Assembly (NCBI GenBank): GCA_946406115.1
Contig: OX291545.1
Coordinates: 15,948,001-16,012,000, forward strand
From: Apoda limacodes
Taxonomy: Eukaryota; Arthropoda; Insecta; Lepidoptera; Limacodidae
Direction: 5' to 3'
Length of the DNA: 64,000 nt
The translations under genes were made by a program, and so were the position numbers. This document shows positions 44,530 through 55,777 of this stretch, one piece after another. Each line of letters starts with the position of its first letter. Within the stretch, counting starts at the first letter, position 1. The notes below the pieces were generated by a model, which saw only the letters and a program-made list of their open reading frames with translations, did no database searches and was not told the origin of the DNA.

Positions 44530-46285
44530 GCTTTACAATCTTAAGATATTTTAAAGAGTGGCTTCATATAACAAATACCGTTTTACTGTGAATAATGTCA
44601 TATAGTAACAGCTTAAAACAAGTGGAAAGGATACTGAATTGTTACAATCAGGTTTGAATTCTTCTTAAACCCCGTGCTCATAACAATTTGCAACACATAC
44701 ATCAAGTCTAATCTACTTACTTAGACTTAGTCTAATGGAAAGTGTTGATTTAACTTTAAAAAAAAGCATTAATTTCATTTACTTGCTGTGTCTCACTTGC
44801 GAATCGCCTTTTCCCGTGGGAACTAAGAGATAAAAAGTAAATAATAATAACACTCTTATATACAAATGCAACATTGTGTATGAATTTAAAGTCACTCCAT
44901 TGACAAATTTTCGAATTCCGCGGACACAAACAAACAAATGATTTTTTATTTATACGTGAAGATGTCGAACATTTTAAGAAATGTTGTGGCTCCCTTTATA
45001 TTGATTGATAAAATCAGATATATAATGTACTTTATGGACAAGATCTCGCAATGATAATCTATCAACTTTTTGAATTTAGTAATATGGACTCTTCTTTATT
45101 CTGTGGCAATACGTCCCACCATATAATGAAAACTTGTACTCAAAAAGTTCCATTTTAACTTAAAATATACTTTTAGATGTTTATTCTTATACATCGCCAT
45201 TTCAATTATATTGTATCTAAATTACGCAGAACCAAAGGATTATTGTTATTAATATTATATGTGATTAAGTAAGAAGTCAAATTTACCCAAACATTTTTCT
45301 CGTTGTGTACGACTCGGTGGTATCTCTAAGTTTTATATTTAAAACAATTAACGAGAGCTAAATGGGCCCTCAAAAAGGACAAGTTACATATTAAAAATCC
45401 AAAAAATACACAACCAGGCAATTTGCCTGATTTGAAGTTATGCCCACGTTCGCAAACAATTTACAATAATTCAAGTTTAAATGCATGGTGGGAATTTTGC
45501 AAAAAACAAAAAATGTCTAAATTTCTATTAATAATCATCCATTTCAACACCCATCGCTCAGCACTTTCAATCATTTTAGGAAAAAGATTTACTACCGCAG
45601 TTCCTTAAGGGTTCTTACAGACTTCGGCCACCTAGACCTATGTACGATTTCAAATGAAATCTTTTATTCGTATTGAATCATCTATCACATATTATCCTAT
45701 TTGAAAATGAAAATTTATTTATTTATCAATTAATCATCAGCATCAGCTTAATAAGAGTCTCATGGGAGAATCTAGGATTTCACCATTTATTCAGGGATCT
45801 CCTGAGATATGTACAGCTCTAGCAGTAAAATCATACATCGATAAAAGTCTGATAAAAATCATTTGCTGATTAGCGTTAGAAAACTTTAGAATAAAGTTGG
45901 CTAACAAGTATTAGGTCATTGGACAAAGGCTTAAGCTTAAGGCTAGTGGTACAGAGGTATATTTGGAGTGCACAGTACCCGACATGCTTCAACAACAGCT
46001 ACTAATTATTCATAGTCAATATTTAAGTTAAATTGGATTAAACTAGATCGTTTATTGATAATAGATGCTCCTATGTAAAGAAGATGATAAATGATACTTT
46101 GTTTCAGTACTTCATTTAAGTCCTAGTTCTAAAGTTTATAAATATTTAGTAAAAATTATACTACTTAACTCAAATTATAAAGACAAATTTCTATGAGTAT
46201 TTTTTGCTTTCTCGCAACGTATAAGTGTGTTAATTAATTAAATTTTAATTTATTTTATTTCTTACTTAACTCTAAACATCTGCAA
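44530..46285. other. AT-rich intergenic DNA
   Basis: No gene or clear repeat seen. The 61-codon frame at 45423-45608 has no recognisable motif. Confidence 0.45.
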
Positions 46286-46289
46286 GTAA

Positions 46290-46660
46290 ATAAGTAATCG
46301 TCTTCGTTTAAGGTTTGAAGTATAATTGAGAATTAAACGAACTTACCTTGTGAAGTTCAATTTCAATTATACGAACACCGAAACCGAAGACGATTACTTC
46401 GATCCCACCCTGCCCCGGTCGACTACATACCCGAAAAATAAATAAAAATTCAAACTCTAAAATAATGGCGCGCCAGTCCGGCGCCCGGGAGGGAAAGAGA
46501 AGGGAGATATTGCTTCTTTTTATTAGGACTAGGTCTATAAACGTGTGACTAAGACAACATCATCACGTGTACTGCTGCAAGTAATTAAGTAATCGTCTTC
46601 GGTTTCGGTGTTCGTATAATTGGAATTGAACTTCACAAGGTAAGTTCGTTTAGTTCTTGA
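46290..46660. repeat. Hairpin element with GC-rich core and splice-donor-like arm ends
   Basis: Arms 46329-46397 and 46585-46653 are close to perfect complements: AACGAACTTACCTTGTGAAG and CCGAAACCGAAGACGATTAC on the left against GTAATCGTCTTCGGTTTCGG and CTTCACAAGGTAAGTTCGTT on the right. AAGTAATCGTCTTCG also occurs once more at 46292. The core (GGCGCGCCAGTCCGGCGCCC) is GC-rich. The right arm reads AAGGTAAGT, a consensus 5' splice site, in plus orientation; the left arm presents the same on the minus strand. Confidence 0.85.
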
Positions 46661-46664
46661 ATAT

Positions 46665-47100
46665 ATTTTATAAAACTGGCTTTTGTCTAGTGCATTACCT
46701 TACTGAATGATTTTCATTTATTGTATTTAATGCAATAAAACATCTGGAAGTGACCATTGTTTCAACACTTGTGCAAATTATTAAAGCGTGTTTTACTATT
46801 GTTTGTAATGAAAGATGGTTAATGAATTAGAATAGCTTGTTATCTAGTGCACTGACTCTAAGTTGTAGCTAAAAGTCAATAACTGTGACTACAAAACGGT
46901 AATAACGTTAACTGCCATACAAAGAATTAAAAGTTTCAAGGCGTTATTACGGTATAAATTACTTAATGTATATGACATTATCTAATGATTTTTAGTGAAT
47001 TTACATACACAACGTTAGAATTACAGAAATTAGCCTTTTGGCCTATTAATTTTTTTTCTCTTTGTCTTTCAAATACTGGCGGCCATCAATTTAGTGTATC
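46665..47100. other. AT-rich intergenic DNA
   Basis: Nothing recognised. Confidence 0.5.
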
Positions 47101-47104
47101 TTTC

Positions 47105-48935
47105 TTACATACGGGCACTAGGTATTGAAAGTCAGGGGAAGGCATTGGCATGTAGCCTGAACAAAGCGAAGGCGTTCGACCGGGTCTGGCACCGAAACTG
47201 CTATCATACGGAGTGCCCGAGGGTTTTTGTGCGAATTAGTGGCTAGCCTTTTATCCAGCAGACGCATAGGAGCCGTAGTTAAAAGTAGTTCCTCTCATAG
47301 CATGGACATTAATGCTGGTGTCCTACAAGGCTCTGTGCTGTCTCCTACGCTGTTTTTACTGCATATTAATCACATGTAGGACATCAGCAACATACATTTC
47401 TATGCAGATGACAGCACTGGAGACGCCAATTACACGGGACGTGCAAACATTCCTAGTTCCGTTGTGGAGTAAAAGCGCGGAGAACTTGTGCACAGATTAT
47501 ATAATACTATACTAGTTACTTGTGTCTCAAATCGAGACCACGTTTGGAGTTTACTCTAAAAGAATCGATACAAGGCCCTTGGTATGAAAAAAAAACGGGT
47601 TGCACTCCAGGAGTGCCGGCAGAAGTGTAAACTTGAATATTAAATATTTAATTTTTATTATACTATGATTTATATTTAAGAGAGAGAGGGAGGGAGAAAG
47701 AGAGGGAAACAGAGTTATCAAATATATATCTCTATAACTATAGATCTTTATAATAATCTATATCTCTATAACTATAGATCTTTATTAGTTTTATTTCAAA
47801 AGTCACAGATGTCATCGAGATCTTTATTTCAGATGACAGCTGTCAAATATAATGGGCTATATCTCCGTAACTATAGATTGTAGGCTAGTACTTTCATTAC
47901 AAAAGTAATAGATCTCATCAAGATCTTCATTTTAGATGACAGCTGTCAAAGCATAAAAGGCTATATCTCCGTAACTATAGATCGTAGACTAATAGTTTCC
48001 TTACAAAAGTTATAGATCTCAGCAAGATCTTAATTTTCAGATTACAGCTGTCAAACTATAATAGGCTATATCTCCGTAACTATAATCTTTTTTAGCATTT
48101 TAAAATTTAATAGACATGCCGACCAAAATCAGACCACGTTATTCATACCTTTGTATTAATCCTACTCCATGATAACTATATCTAAATCCAAATAAATCAT
48201 TTCGTGATCCAGACTGTTACGAAACCTGTAGATTACTTTTTAATTTATTCAAATTGGACATTTTATTCAAAAGTTATTACGAATTTACCGGAAAAACCTG
48301 GTCCGATCCGACCCTACAAAGACGCGTTCACTGCTAAGAAAACCTCATGCACTGTAGTCGCACAATTCCAGCACACTCCCCCACCATCTCCATGAGCATT
48401 GGACGCCTTGATTTTGACATCTTCATCGATGTTCAGTTCCGAGATCATTTGCAGGACGAGGTGAAGCTGGCGTTCAAAAACTTGGTATACTTAACTGAGT
48501 GAAGCAGTACTTCACCTCGGGGCAAAGTTTGCTGCTATACAAGTCGCAAGTTTGGCCCCATATGGATTACTGCTGCCATTTCTGGGCAGGTGTACCCGGA
48601 TGCCAGTTTGGTCCTTTTAACTCGTTTAAACGACGAGCTGAGAGAATTGACGACGATCCCAAGTTCACTAGCCGTATCGAACCTTTGTAGTCTCAGGAGA
48701 TACTCTGCCTCCCTGTGTGTGGTCTACCGCTTGTACAATGGGATGTGTTCTGAGGAATTGTTCAAAATGATGCCCATGGCTACTTTCTACCATGGCACCA
48801 CTCACCATCGATAAGGAATTCATTTTCACACTTTAGAACCTACATAAATGGTCGCGTACAGTGCGGTTTCTGAAAAAAATCTAACCGCGAATTCTTGGGT
48901 TGTGAAATGACCGCCCTGGCACGTACGGTTTTCTT
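47105..48935 (+). pseudogene. Broken copy of the 39.7-kb LINE pol, split by a 750-base insertion
   Basis: 47105-47545 matches the intact element at about 41490-41896, and 48298-48935 matches about 41930-42570. It contains the relics GVLQGSVLSPTLFLLHIN and a YADDS codon run, but many stops and frameshifts: for example stop codons replace residues after HINHM and in VVE(stop)K. The 5' part of pol and the extreme 3' end are absent. It is clearly inactive. Confidence 0.93.
47546..48297. repeat. Insertion in the LINE relic with a 104-bp tandem array
   Basis: It begins with a TTGCACTCCAGGAGTGCCGG block shared with 5690-5740, then a GA-rich tract (47682-47710). Three units with 104-105-base period follow, each containing GGCTATATCTCCGTAACTAT (47855, 47959, 48064), TAGATCTCA and CAGCTGTCAAA. 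Confidence 0.85.
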
Positions 48936-48939
48936 ACCC

Positions 48940-50310
48940 AAAAAACTTTATAAAATAACCATTTTAAAAGGGAAGAACAAAATAATTTATTCTACGCTAT
49001 AACCTTAATGATTATTATTAGTCTAGTTCGTATCTCGTATGCTCAAACTATGGATTTCAATAATTTGACCCTCAGTATAGTAACTTTCTAGTTGGACATC
49101 GTAGTTGGACCAGCGTGTAAAACCCACTTTATAGATCACTTTTCGATATAAATATTTACAGAGTAAAGTATATACGATCATATATTTTGGCCAACGTCAC
49201 GATCTAGTATATTTCTACTTTGTTTTATATTTTAGGCAAATACGTGTTATAATATAGAAAAATACCTGTTAAAAAACTGATTACTTACTGACAGATCCTT
49301 TCCTGTTAAATGTTTGTAACTATAGTGATTGATAATTAGGTAATTATTTTATATTTAAATCAATTTCAAAAAAATAAATTTCAGTTTAACGTGCAAAAAA
49401 TAAAATATAGTATAAATAAAAACTGCCCTTTGTAACTTATGCAGCAAAATAAAATATTTTATCATGCAATCAAAAGGCAACTCCTTTGAGGATAGCCCCA
49501 GCAAAGTCCTCGTTTGTTGTGTGTAAGGTCAATCAATATTAGTTAAGAAGAAGTGGAAGCTAGAAGCGAAAAGTTTTGGGTTTCAGACTGGTGACGATAA
49601 AATTAAATTCAGTACCGATAGGCGATATTAAATAGCCTATTAGAAACGGGATAAAAAAGGCCACAACGATAAGGGACGTCAGAATCTTAACAACTCTTTA
49701 GTCGTGGTTCCCATACTTACTGATAAAAAGATATCTACCATAAGAAGTTAGAGTACACTTCATTGCATATTATTATAATATACATATTGATTGAATCAAA
49801 AACGTAGCGAGTGGTTCAATATTAGAATCCTGAGTGGAGCTAATGATTCAAAGGTGCGAGATGTTTTTTTTGTTACAAGTTCTACTTTCTAATTTTTACC
49901 ATTAACAATAAGACAATAATAATTTTACTCTGCTATTAACTGCGTAATTTTTTAACTAGTCTGCGCCTTGTCATTTTTTGGTAAAAATTTTAATCGATCA
50001 AGAAGCTTGCCCTTACATCCAAAATGGAATATAGAAATCGGAGGATTTTTTGTGTTGTCATCACTAAATCTCTTTTGAGTAATATTCGCCTAGTAAAGCC
50101 TAGTACGTTACGTTAACACGACCTAGGATGATTTTATTTTCTGCCAAGTGGATTTTGGAATGCAATCCAGTTAGTTCAAAATTTGAATTTTTGTTGAAAA
50201 GGAGGTTTTCTTTACACGTAGTGACAAAAACGTACTTTTTTGAGTGGCAGTAGTAAAAAATTATACTTATTTCGTTGAGAAAAAAGTATACGGTGTAATC
50301 ATAAATCCAC
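48940..50310. other. AT-rich intergenic DNA
   Basis: Nothing recognised. The 89-codon minus frame at 50100-50369 overlaps the LINE fragment and is incidental. Confidence 0.45.
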
Positions 50311-50318
50311 CTGCCTAC

Positions 50319-50468
50319 TGACCATCGGCATGGGAATTCATCCTTACATCTTAGAACCAAAATGGCCACGCACAGCGCGGTTTCAGAGGAAATTCTTCCC
50401 GCGAACGCTTAGGTTGTGGAATCAACTCCCTGCCAATGTTTTTATTAAGGACAGTATGGGGTTCTTAC
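50319..50468 (+). pseudogene. C-terminal fragment of the 39.7-kb LINE pol
   Basis: GGGAATTCATCCTTACATCT, AATGGCCACGCACAGCGCGG and GCGAACGCTTAGGTTGTGGA match 42455-42595. It encodes relics of IHPYILEPKWPRTARFQRKF and LWNQLPANVF. It is separate from the 47-49 kb relic, which already contains a copy of the same region. Confidence 0.9.
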
Positions 50469-50474
50469 TTTTAC

Positions 50475-51235
50475 ATTTGCTTACGATACTCCAGCAACCA
50501 AATAGAGTACTTTGCCTACCCTTATTTGTGTTTTTTGCCCTAACGTGAATCGACTCTTGGGTCCTTGAAGAGCGGAACACTAGCTGGGGACGCTGGAATG
50601 AAACAGATCATTTGTTCTCTAACGTGTAAAAAACTTTCAAACCATTTATATGGTTATGGCAACTGTAGTTTTGATTGCTGGTCAGAAAAGTTCGTTGCAC
50701 CTTTAATTTATTTTAGCTTTGCGTCAGCTTTTCGCCTACGAGGAAAATATAAAGTAATGGGTGGCGAGTAAAATAAGCAGACCAAGTTTTATATTCCAAT
50801 AGCACGACCGTTAAAAAACACGATTTAGAATTGATTGTTGTAAATATATAAATAGTATTTATAATTAAAAGTAGAGTTATTATAAAAATATTAAATCAAG
50901 CACCTCAATCCTTTTTGTACCACATGATTTTTAGTTTTAGAATTATTGAAAATTAATGAAGTATATTGAGTTAGTAGACTTTCTATGGCTGTTGAATAAC
51001 ATTCAATAATTAATAATTTTTTTCTGCTTTTCAGTTCAATTTGCTATTAAATAGTGTTTTATATAACTATTATTATTTTTTTTTTGATTTTAAGTCTTAA
51101 GCTTAATAAACAGTGATAGTATTTAAGATACGTGGTATTTATTATATCTTATTCGAAAGTAAATCTAAAATAATTTAACTAGTGTTCTCGTAACTTAGAC
51201 ATTTCATACAATAACATCACCACTCGGCCCTGCAG
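50475..51235. other. AT-rich DNA; short relative of the 14.4/53-kb repeat
   Basis: 50640-50705 (TGTAGTTTTGATTGCTGGTC, AGTTCGTTGCACC) resembles the dispersed repeat at 14390-14590. Otherwise nothing is recognised. Confidence 0.4.
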
Positions 51236-51239
51236 CACG

Positions 51240-51600
51240 AAAACACATTTGGGAGAGGGGGTCACATGGTGGCGGATCGGATTCATTTTTCGATTTTTTT
51301 AATAAATTAGACAGCTTGCAGTGGATACATAGATTTCAATCAAAATTAGACATGGCAGCCATCTTGTAAAATGGTGAAACCAATTTTTTTTTCAATAACC
51401 GCGATCGCCATACTCTGCCGAGGCCAAATATCGATTTTTATCTCAATGAGAAAACATACACTATGTGGTGGGTGGTTAATAGGGGGGACACTCCGGAGCC
51501 TCGTACCTACGCGGAGTTCAGCCTTTGGCTTCTCGGCTTCTTCGAAGAGAGTCACAGGGGGTGTTCAGATATTTTTTTGTATTGTCATCGGTCTTTAATA
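51240..51600. repeat. Probable dispersed repeat, unclassified
   Basis: A moderately GC block with ATGGCAGCCATCTTGTAAAA and GGGGACACTCCGGAGCCTCG, then TACGCGGAGTTCAGCCTTTG. Composition and mosaic texture suggest repeat DNA. The overlapping frames on both strands are not conserved with anything in the window. Confidence 0.35.
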
Positions 51601-51921
51601 CTTGTGCAAATTTTCAAATCAATAAGACGTCTTGAAGTGGGTGAAAATTGCGTTGAAAGATTCCGTTACATAGATTCATACAGGTCAAGCTAATAAAAGG
51701 GTATTAATGAGGCACATTTCGTTTCAAATATAAAAATCTTATTTATTAAGAAAACGTTATTTATATTCTTCCTTTTGTACTACACATATTTTAACGATTA
51801 CTTAAAGAACTCAGAAGAAATACTTATTATATTAATAAAGTTATATTCATTGTAGAAGCTTTGTTTAAAACATAATGTTAGTTAATTTAGATTCTACATG
51901 TTAATGAATTAAAAAGATATG

Positions 51922-51941
51922 GATATATATATATATATATT
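51922..51941 (+). repeat. (AT)n microsatellite
   Basis: About ten uninterrupted AT dinucleotides. Confidence 0.95.
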
Positions 51942-51944
51942 ATA

Positions 51945-52920
51945 CCAACAGAGCTCTCCAATCCTTGGTCTCTTTCGAAGCATTTATACTTTTTGGAAAC
52001 GCACAAAACTATTTCACCCTCGTCACTGTTAACCAATATTGATTGACCTGACAAACAGTGAGGGCGGTTGTTGTTATATCCTCTCTAAGGATTTCACCTG
52101 ATTGAAATATACGTACTTGTTACTATTTTTATGGTTCCGTACCTGATTACAATAGATTTAGATTATATTAACTGTCATTAATATGTAATAAGGATATCTT
52201 TAGCCAAATTTAAGTTTCAATAGTTTGAAAACCATATTTTTGTACCTATAACTCTCGTTATTCTAGACCGGCGCAATCCGGTTTATCAGATCGACTCTAC
52301 CCTAAATCCTACTCTTCTCTTCCAAATAATAAGTCCATACCGTTGTGGTCACTTTATTCCGCATTAACATTAATTATTAGTTTTGTGGGTATCGAACAAG
52401 AAATAATTGCACACGATGGTTTTGAGTATTGCTAAACGGCTTATGTTTAACTTATCACCAGATATAGTAAAATATAACGTCAAAAAAAAACTTTTTACTG
52501 CAAAAAATAGTAAATGATCACCAAAAACAAAGCCCCATTTTTATGTGAAATTATAAACAAAAATGTAACATCTAGCTATTCTTTTAAAGCAAATATTACC
52601 AAACTAATCATTGTTAACCTAAAAATAATTTGGTAATCATTTACTACATTTGGTCCTTGAATACAATTTAAAGAACAGTCATGACTAAAAAAGCTAGAAC
52701 CATTATAATTTTAGACTATGTTTTTTTGCTACATGTTCCTTTTTTTTGGTATTGAGTATATTTTTTGGTAAGAGAGCTTAGGGTGTCAAACTATTTTTTG
52801 GTGGTCAATATATTTAATCCCAGATTTCTAAATTTCAGGACTTGCTTTTTCCTCTCGTTGACGTTTCAGCTCTCATGATCTTCACATATGAAAACCGAAT
52901 TAACTCTTTTTCCATCTATA
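51945..52920. other. AT-rich intergenic DNA
   Basis: A TTATGGTTCCGTACCTGATT at 52128 is a bare end fragment of the repeat seen at 14640. Nothing else. Confidence 0.45.
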
Positions 52921-52924
52921 ATGC

Positions 52925-53195
52925 CTTTGCCACTACCAGATATGAGATGATACTGTGATAATCTTTTCAGTGTAACCATTGAAGTATAGCTTGAAATTCA
53001 CTTTCAACCTAATCTTCCATCTCTTTCCTGTTTGGGCTGTGATTCCGTACAATGAACAGTGCAACAAACTTTTCTGACCTACTGACCTTGGGTGTTTGGT
53101 CGCTAGTGTCGTTGTAATTTCACACCATTTCAATATGGGGACTGTAGTTTTAATTTTTGACCACTGGGTATAAAAGTTTGTTGTACTATACATTT
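52925..53195 (-). repeat. Dispersed repeat (relative of 14390-14590)
   Basis: It shares the ordered blocks listed for 14390-14590 in the same orientation. The 86-codon minus frame across it is not supported as a gene. Confidence 0.6.
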
Positions 53196-53199
53196 GGGC

Positions 53200-55185
53200 A
53201 TGAAGTCTTTATTGCTTCACTGTTACTTATAACAATTTTGGCATGTATGAATGCGTATACTTTAAACTTGCCCACTGCGTATCTCTCTATTTAAAATTAA
53301 ATTATAACGTAAATAAATTGGCTACTAAAGTAAGGCAATTCAAATTTCTATTATGGATGAGGTGCCATTAATAATGTCAAGGCATATCATCCTTTTTAAG
53401 TTTCCTTAACAAAGTGAAAACAGAACAATAGATACAAATAAAGTGCTCCCAGGAGCTGATACCAAGTTACAGAAAATCATATTAAAGATTAGTTTTCTCA
53501 CGCATTGCAAGATCTCCGGGGTACAAAAACTAAAATTCCTCTCCAGACAGCTTCTATTGATATGATTTGTTTACACGGCCATCAATCGCCATTTTTATTT
53601 ACAAACAAATTGACAACAAAAATGATTGTTTATTAATTTAAGTTAGGTAACTTATTTTTTCTTTTCCGTCACTTTTTATGACAAAATGTTTTTTTTCTAT
53701 ACAGTAAAATAGAAATAAATATATAGAAAATCTGAATCTGTCCGATTTCGAAGTAGATTAATGCACGAAAACAGCTGATTTATGGGTAAAGTAATTCAAT
53801 TCAGTATATTCGTGACGAAACAGTGAGATAAGCTGTCAGTTTCCGACAGTGATGAAATATTATCTACACAAGAAAATGATGCAAAAATGACAACAAAATG
53901 AAGACATGTTTAGATATATGTAAACAAACATGTCTTGACTGAAGAACTAAATAACTGACTGTTAAATACATAAATATCAACGCCAAGCTCAATCTAAAAA
54001 ATTTTAATAGTAAGGTTAGTTTGTGACGTAACATCCATTAAGGCCCGGATTTATTGTCGTTGCTAAGTAATGTCCTAAGTAATACTTCTGAAGTCTTACT
54101 TAGAGAAATCTATACAATAATTATTATTGCTAATAGTCATATTTACCGGATTTTCAAAAACAGAAATCCATTTATGATAGCCATAGAAGATCATAATTTT
54201 CAGGTGGTTATCATAGATGGCTTTCGGTTTTTTTTTGTACCTAAAATTCTTACACTTTTTCATGTAAATTCATTTTAAACAGTGTTTTTAAGGTCATTAA
54301 TGCGTCGAGGCTTTTTGGTTCGAAATAAAGATAAATATGTTTTAGCGTTTTTGATAGTTTATTATAGTATTGTTATTCAATCAATATATAAAAAACAAAG
54401 GAAACAAAACTATGGTCCATGGTGACGTTTTCTATAACTTACATACTATAATATTTTACCTCATATAATAGTAAAACGAATTCTTGAGTTTCTTCATAAA
54501 CATTTTCAGCTATGTTGAAGTTTCTCTTTTTTAATACAGAATAAATATTTAAATAAATGAATGATTTAAATGTATCAAGTTGTCTACGATGCCTGTATAA
54601 CGTGTTATCATTGTCATTAAATGTACAGCATTTGAAGAAAATAAATAAATAATTTATTCATTTCATCATCTAATCATTTAAAAATTTAAATTCTAATCTG
54701 CTCATATTTCATAATTTGAATACATTTTTAATAATCTAAGATTAAACTTGACAGTATATGACATTTAAGAGCCAAATAATAAACAAAGAATAGACAGAAA
54801 AATAACAGCGGGAAAATGAATCAAATATTTTAAATCAATGTTAAATAATGGAATATGAAATTTCAGTTGAGATGTTATGATTAGGTTCTGTAATATTAAG
54901 AAATATTGTAATTATCAAGCTATCTGGCATCAAAATATTGTTTTGAATAGAATTTATCGACTTCCAATCCACCAAACAACAAATGTATTCAAGACATTCA
55001 ATTATGGTTATCATTCATATTCTGGAGCCTATTTAATAAACGTGACAATTGGAAATTACAATGACAATTTGGTGTATTGTACATTGCGGAACTAATATGG
55101 AACTTACGGTACAAATATATACTGATTGTTCACGATTCGGCAATGTAAGCATAAACTTGAAAATATTACGAATAAAAAAAAGTTA
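53200..55185. other. AT-rich intergenic DNA
   Basis: No gene or clear repeat in 2 kb. Frames at 54054-54278 and 54877-55095 have no recognisable motif. Confidence 0.45.
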
Positions 55186-55189
55186 AAAA

Positions 55190-55595
55190 TGATTTTTTTA
55201 AAAACTTGCTTATATAAAATCATATAAAAATTTAATCTAACCAAATATTGTACTAAAAAGTAAAAAATAATTTTTCAAAATGAATATAATTTTTTTTTTA
55301 TCCACGTACGACTGCAAGAAAAGCAAGGCGTGCGCTACACACGAATATTTGACGTGCTAGAGTTTTAGTCGATATTAATTGAGAGTCTGCGAAGAGGTTG
55401 TTGGTCAAAGTAACTGTGGAATATTGTATTGTCATCCGAGCTTAGTAAGTATGTGAAATTTCATCGAAGGGCGATAACAGCAAGTATGTTTAATTAAGCT
55501 TGCAAGATTCCACCACAAGATGGAAGGGAAAATAAAAATGAAAAAGGAAGCATTGTAAGTTAAATAAAAGCAAGTAAAAATAAGTACCTACAATA
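55190..55595 (-). repeat. Truncated inverted copy of the 2-kb composite element
   Basis: 55190-55345 matches the inner foldback arm of 32868-33025. 55405-55590 is the complement of 32340-32545 (shared GGAATATTGTATTGTCATCC, CATCGAAGGGCGATAACAGC, TTCCACCACAAGATGGAAGG). On the minus strand the order of the two parts agrees with the 31.7-kb copy. The outer arms are missing. Confidence 0.85.
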
Positions 55596-55777
55596 CAATT
55601 CTGGCGCGCAAGTTTATTGAAAAGTATAAAAGTATTGTCATTCCAGTCATATTTCTAAGCCCACGTCGGAATCCACTATTTTTTTATGTGATTTTCCATA
55701 TGGTTTTTTTTACAAACATCACCTTTTTGTTAGGGTTCCTATTAGTAATTTAATTAAAATTGAAGAGTCCTATTACA

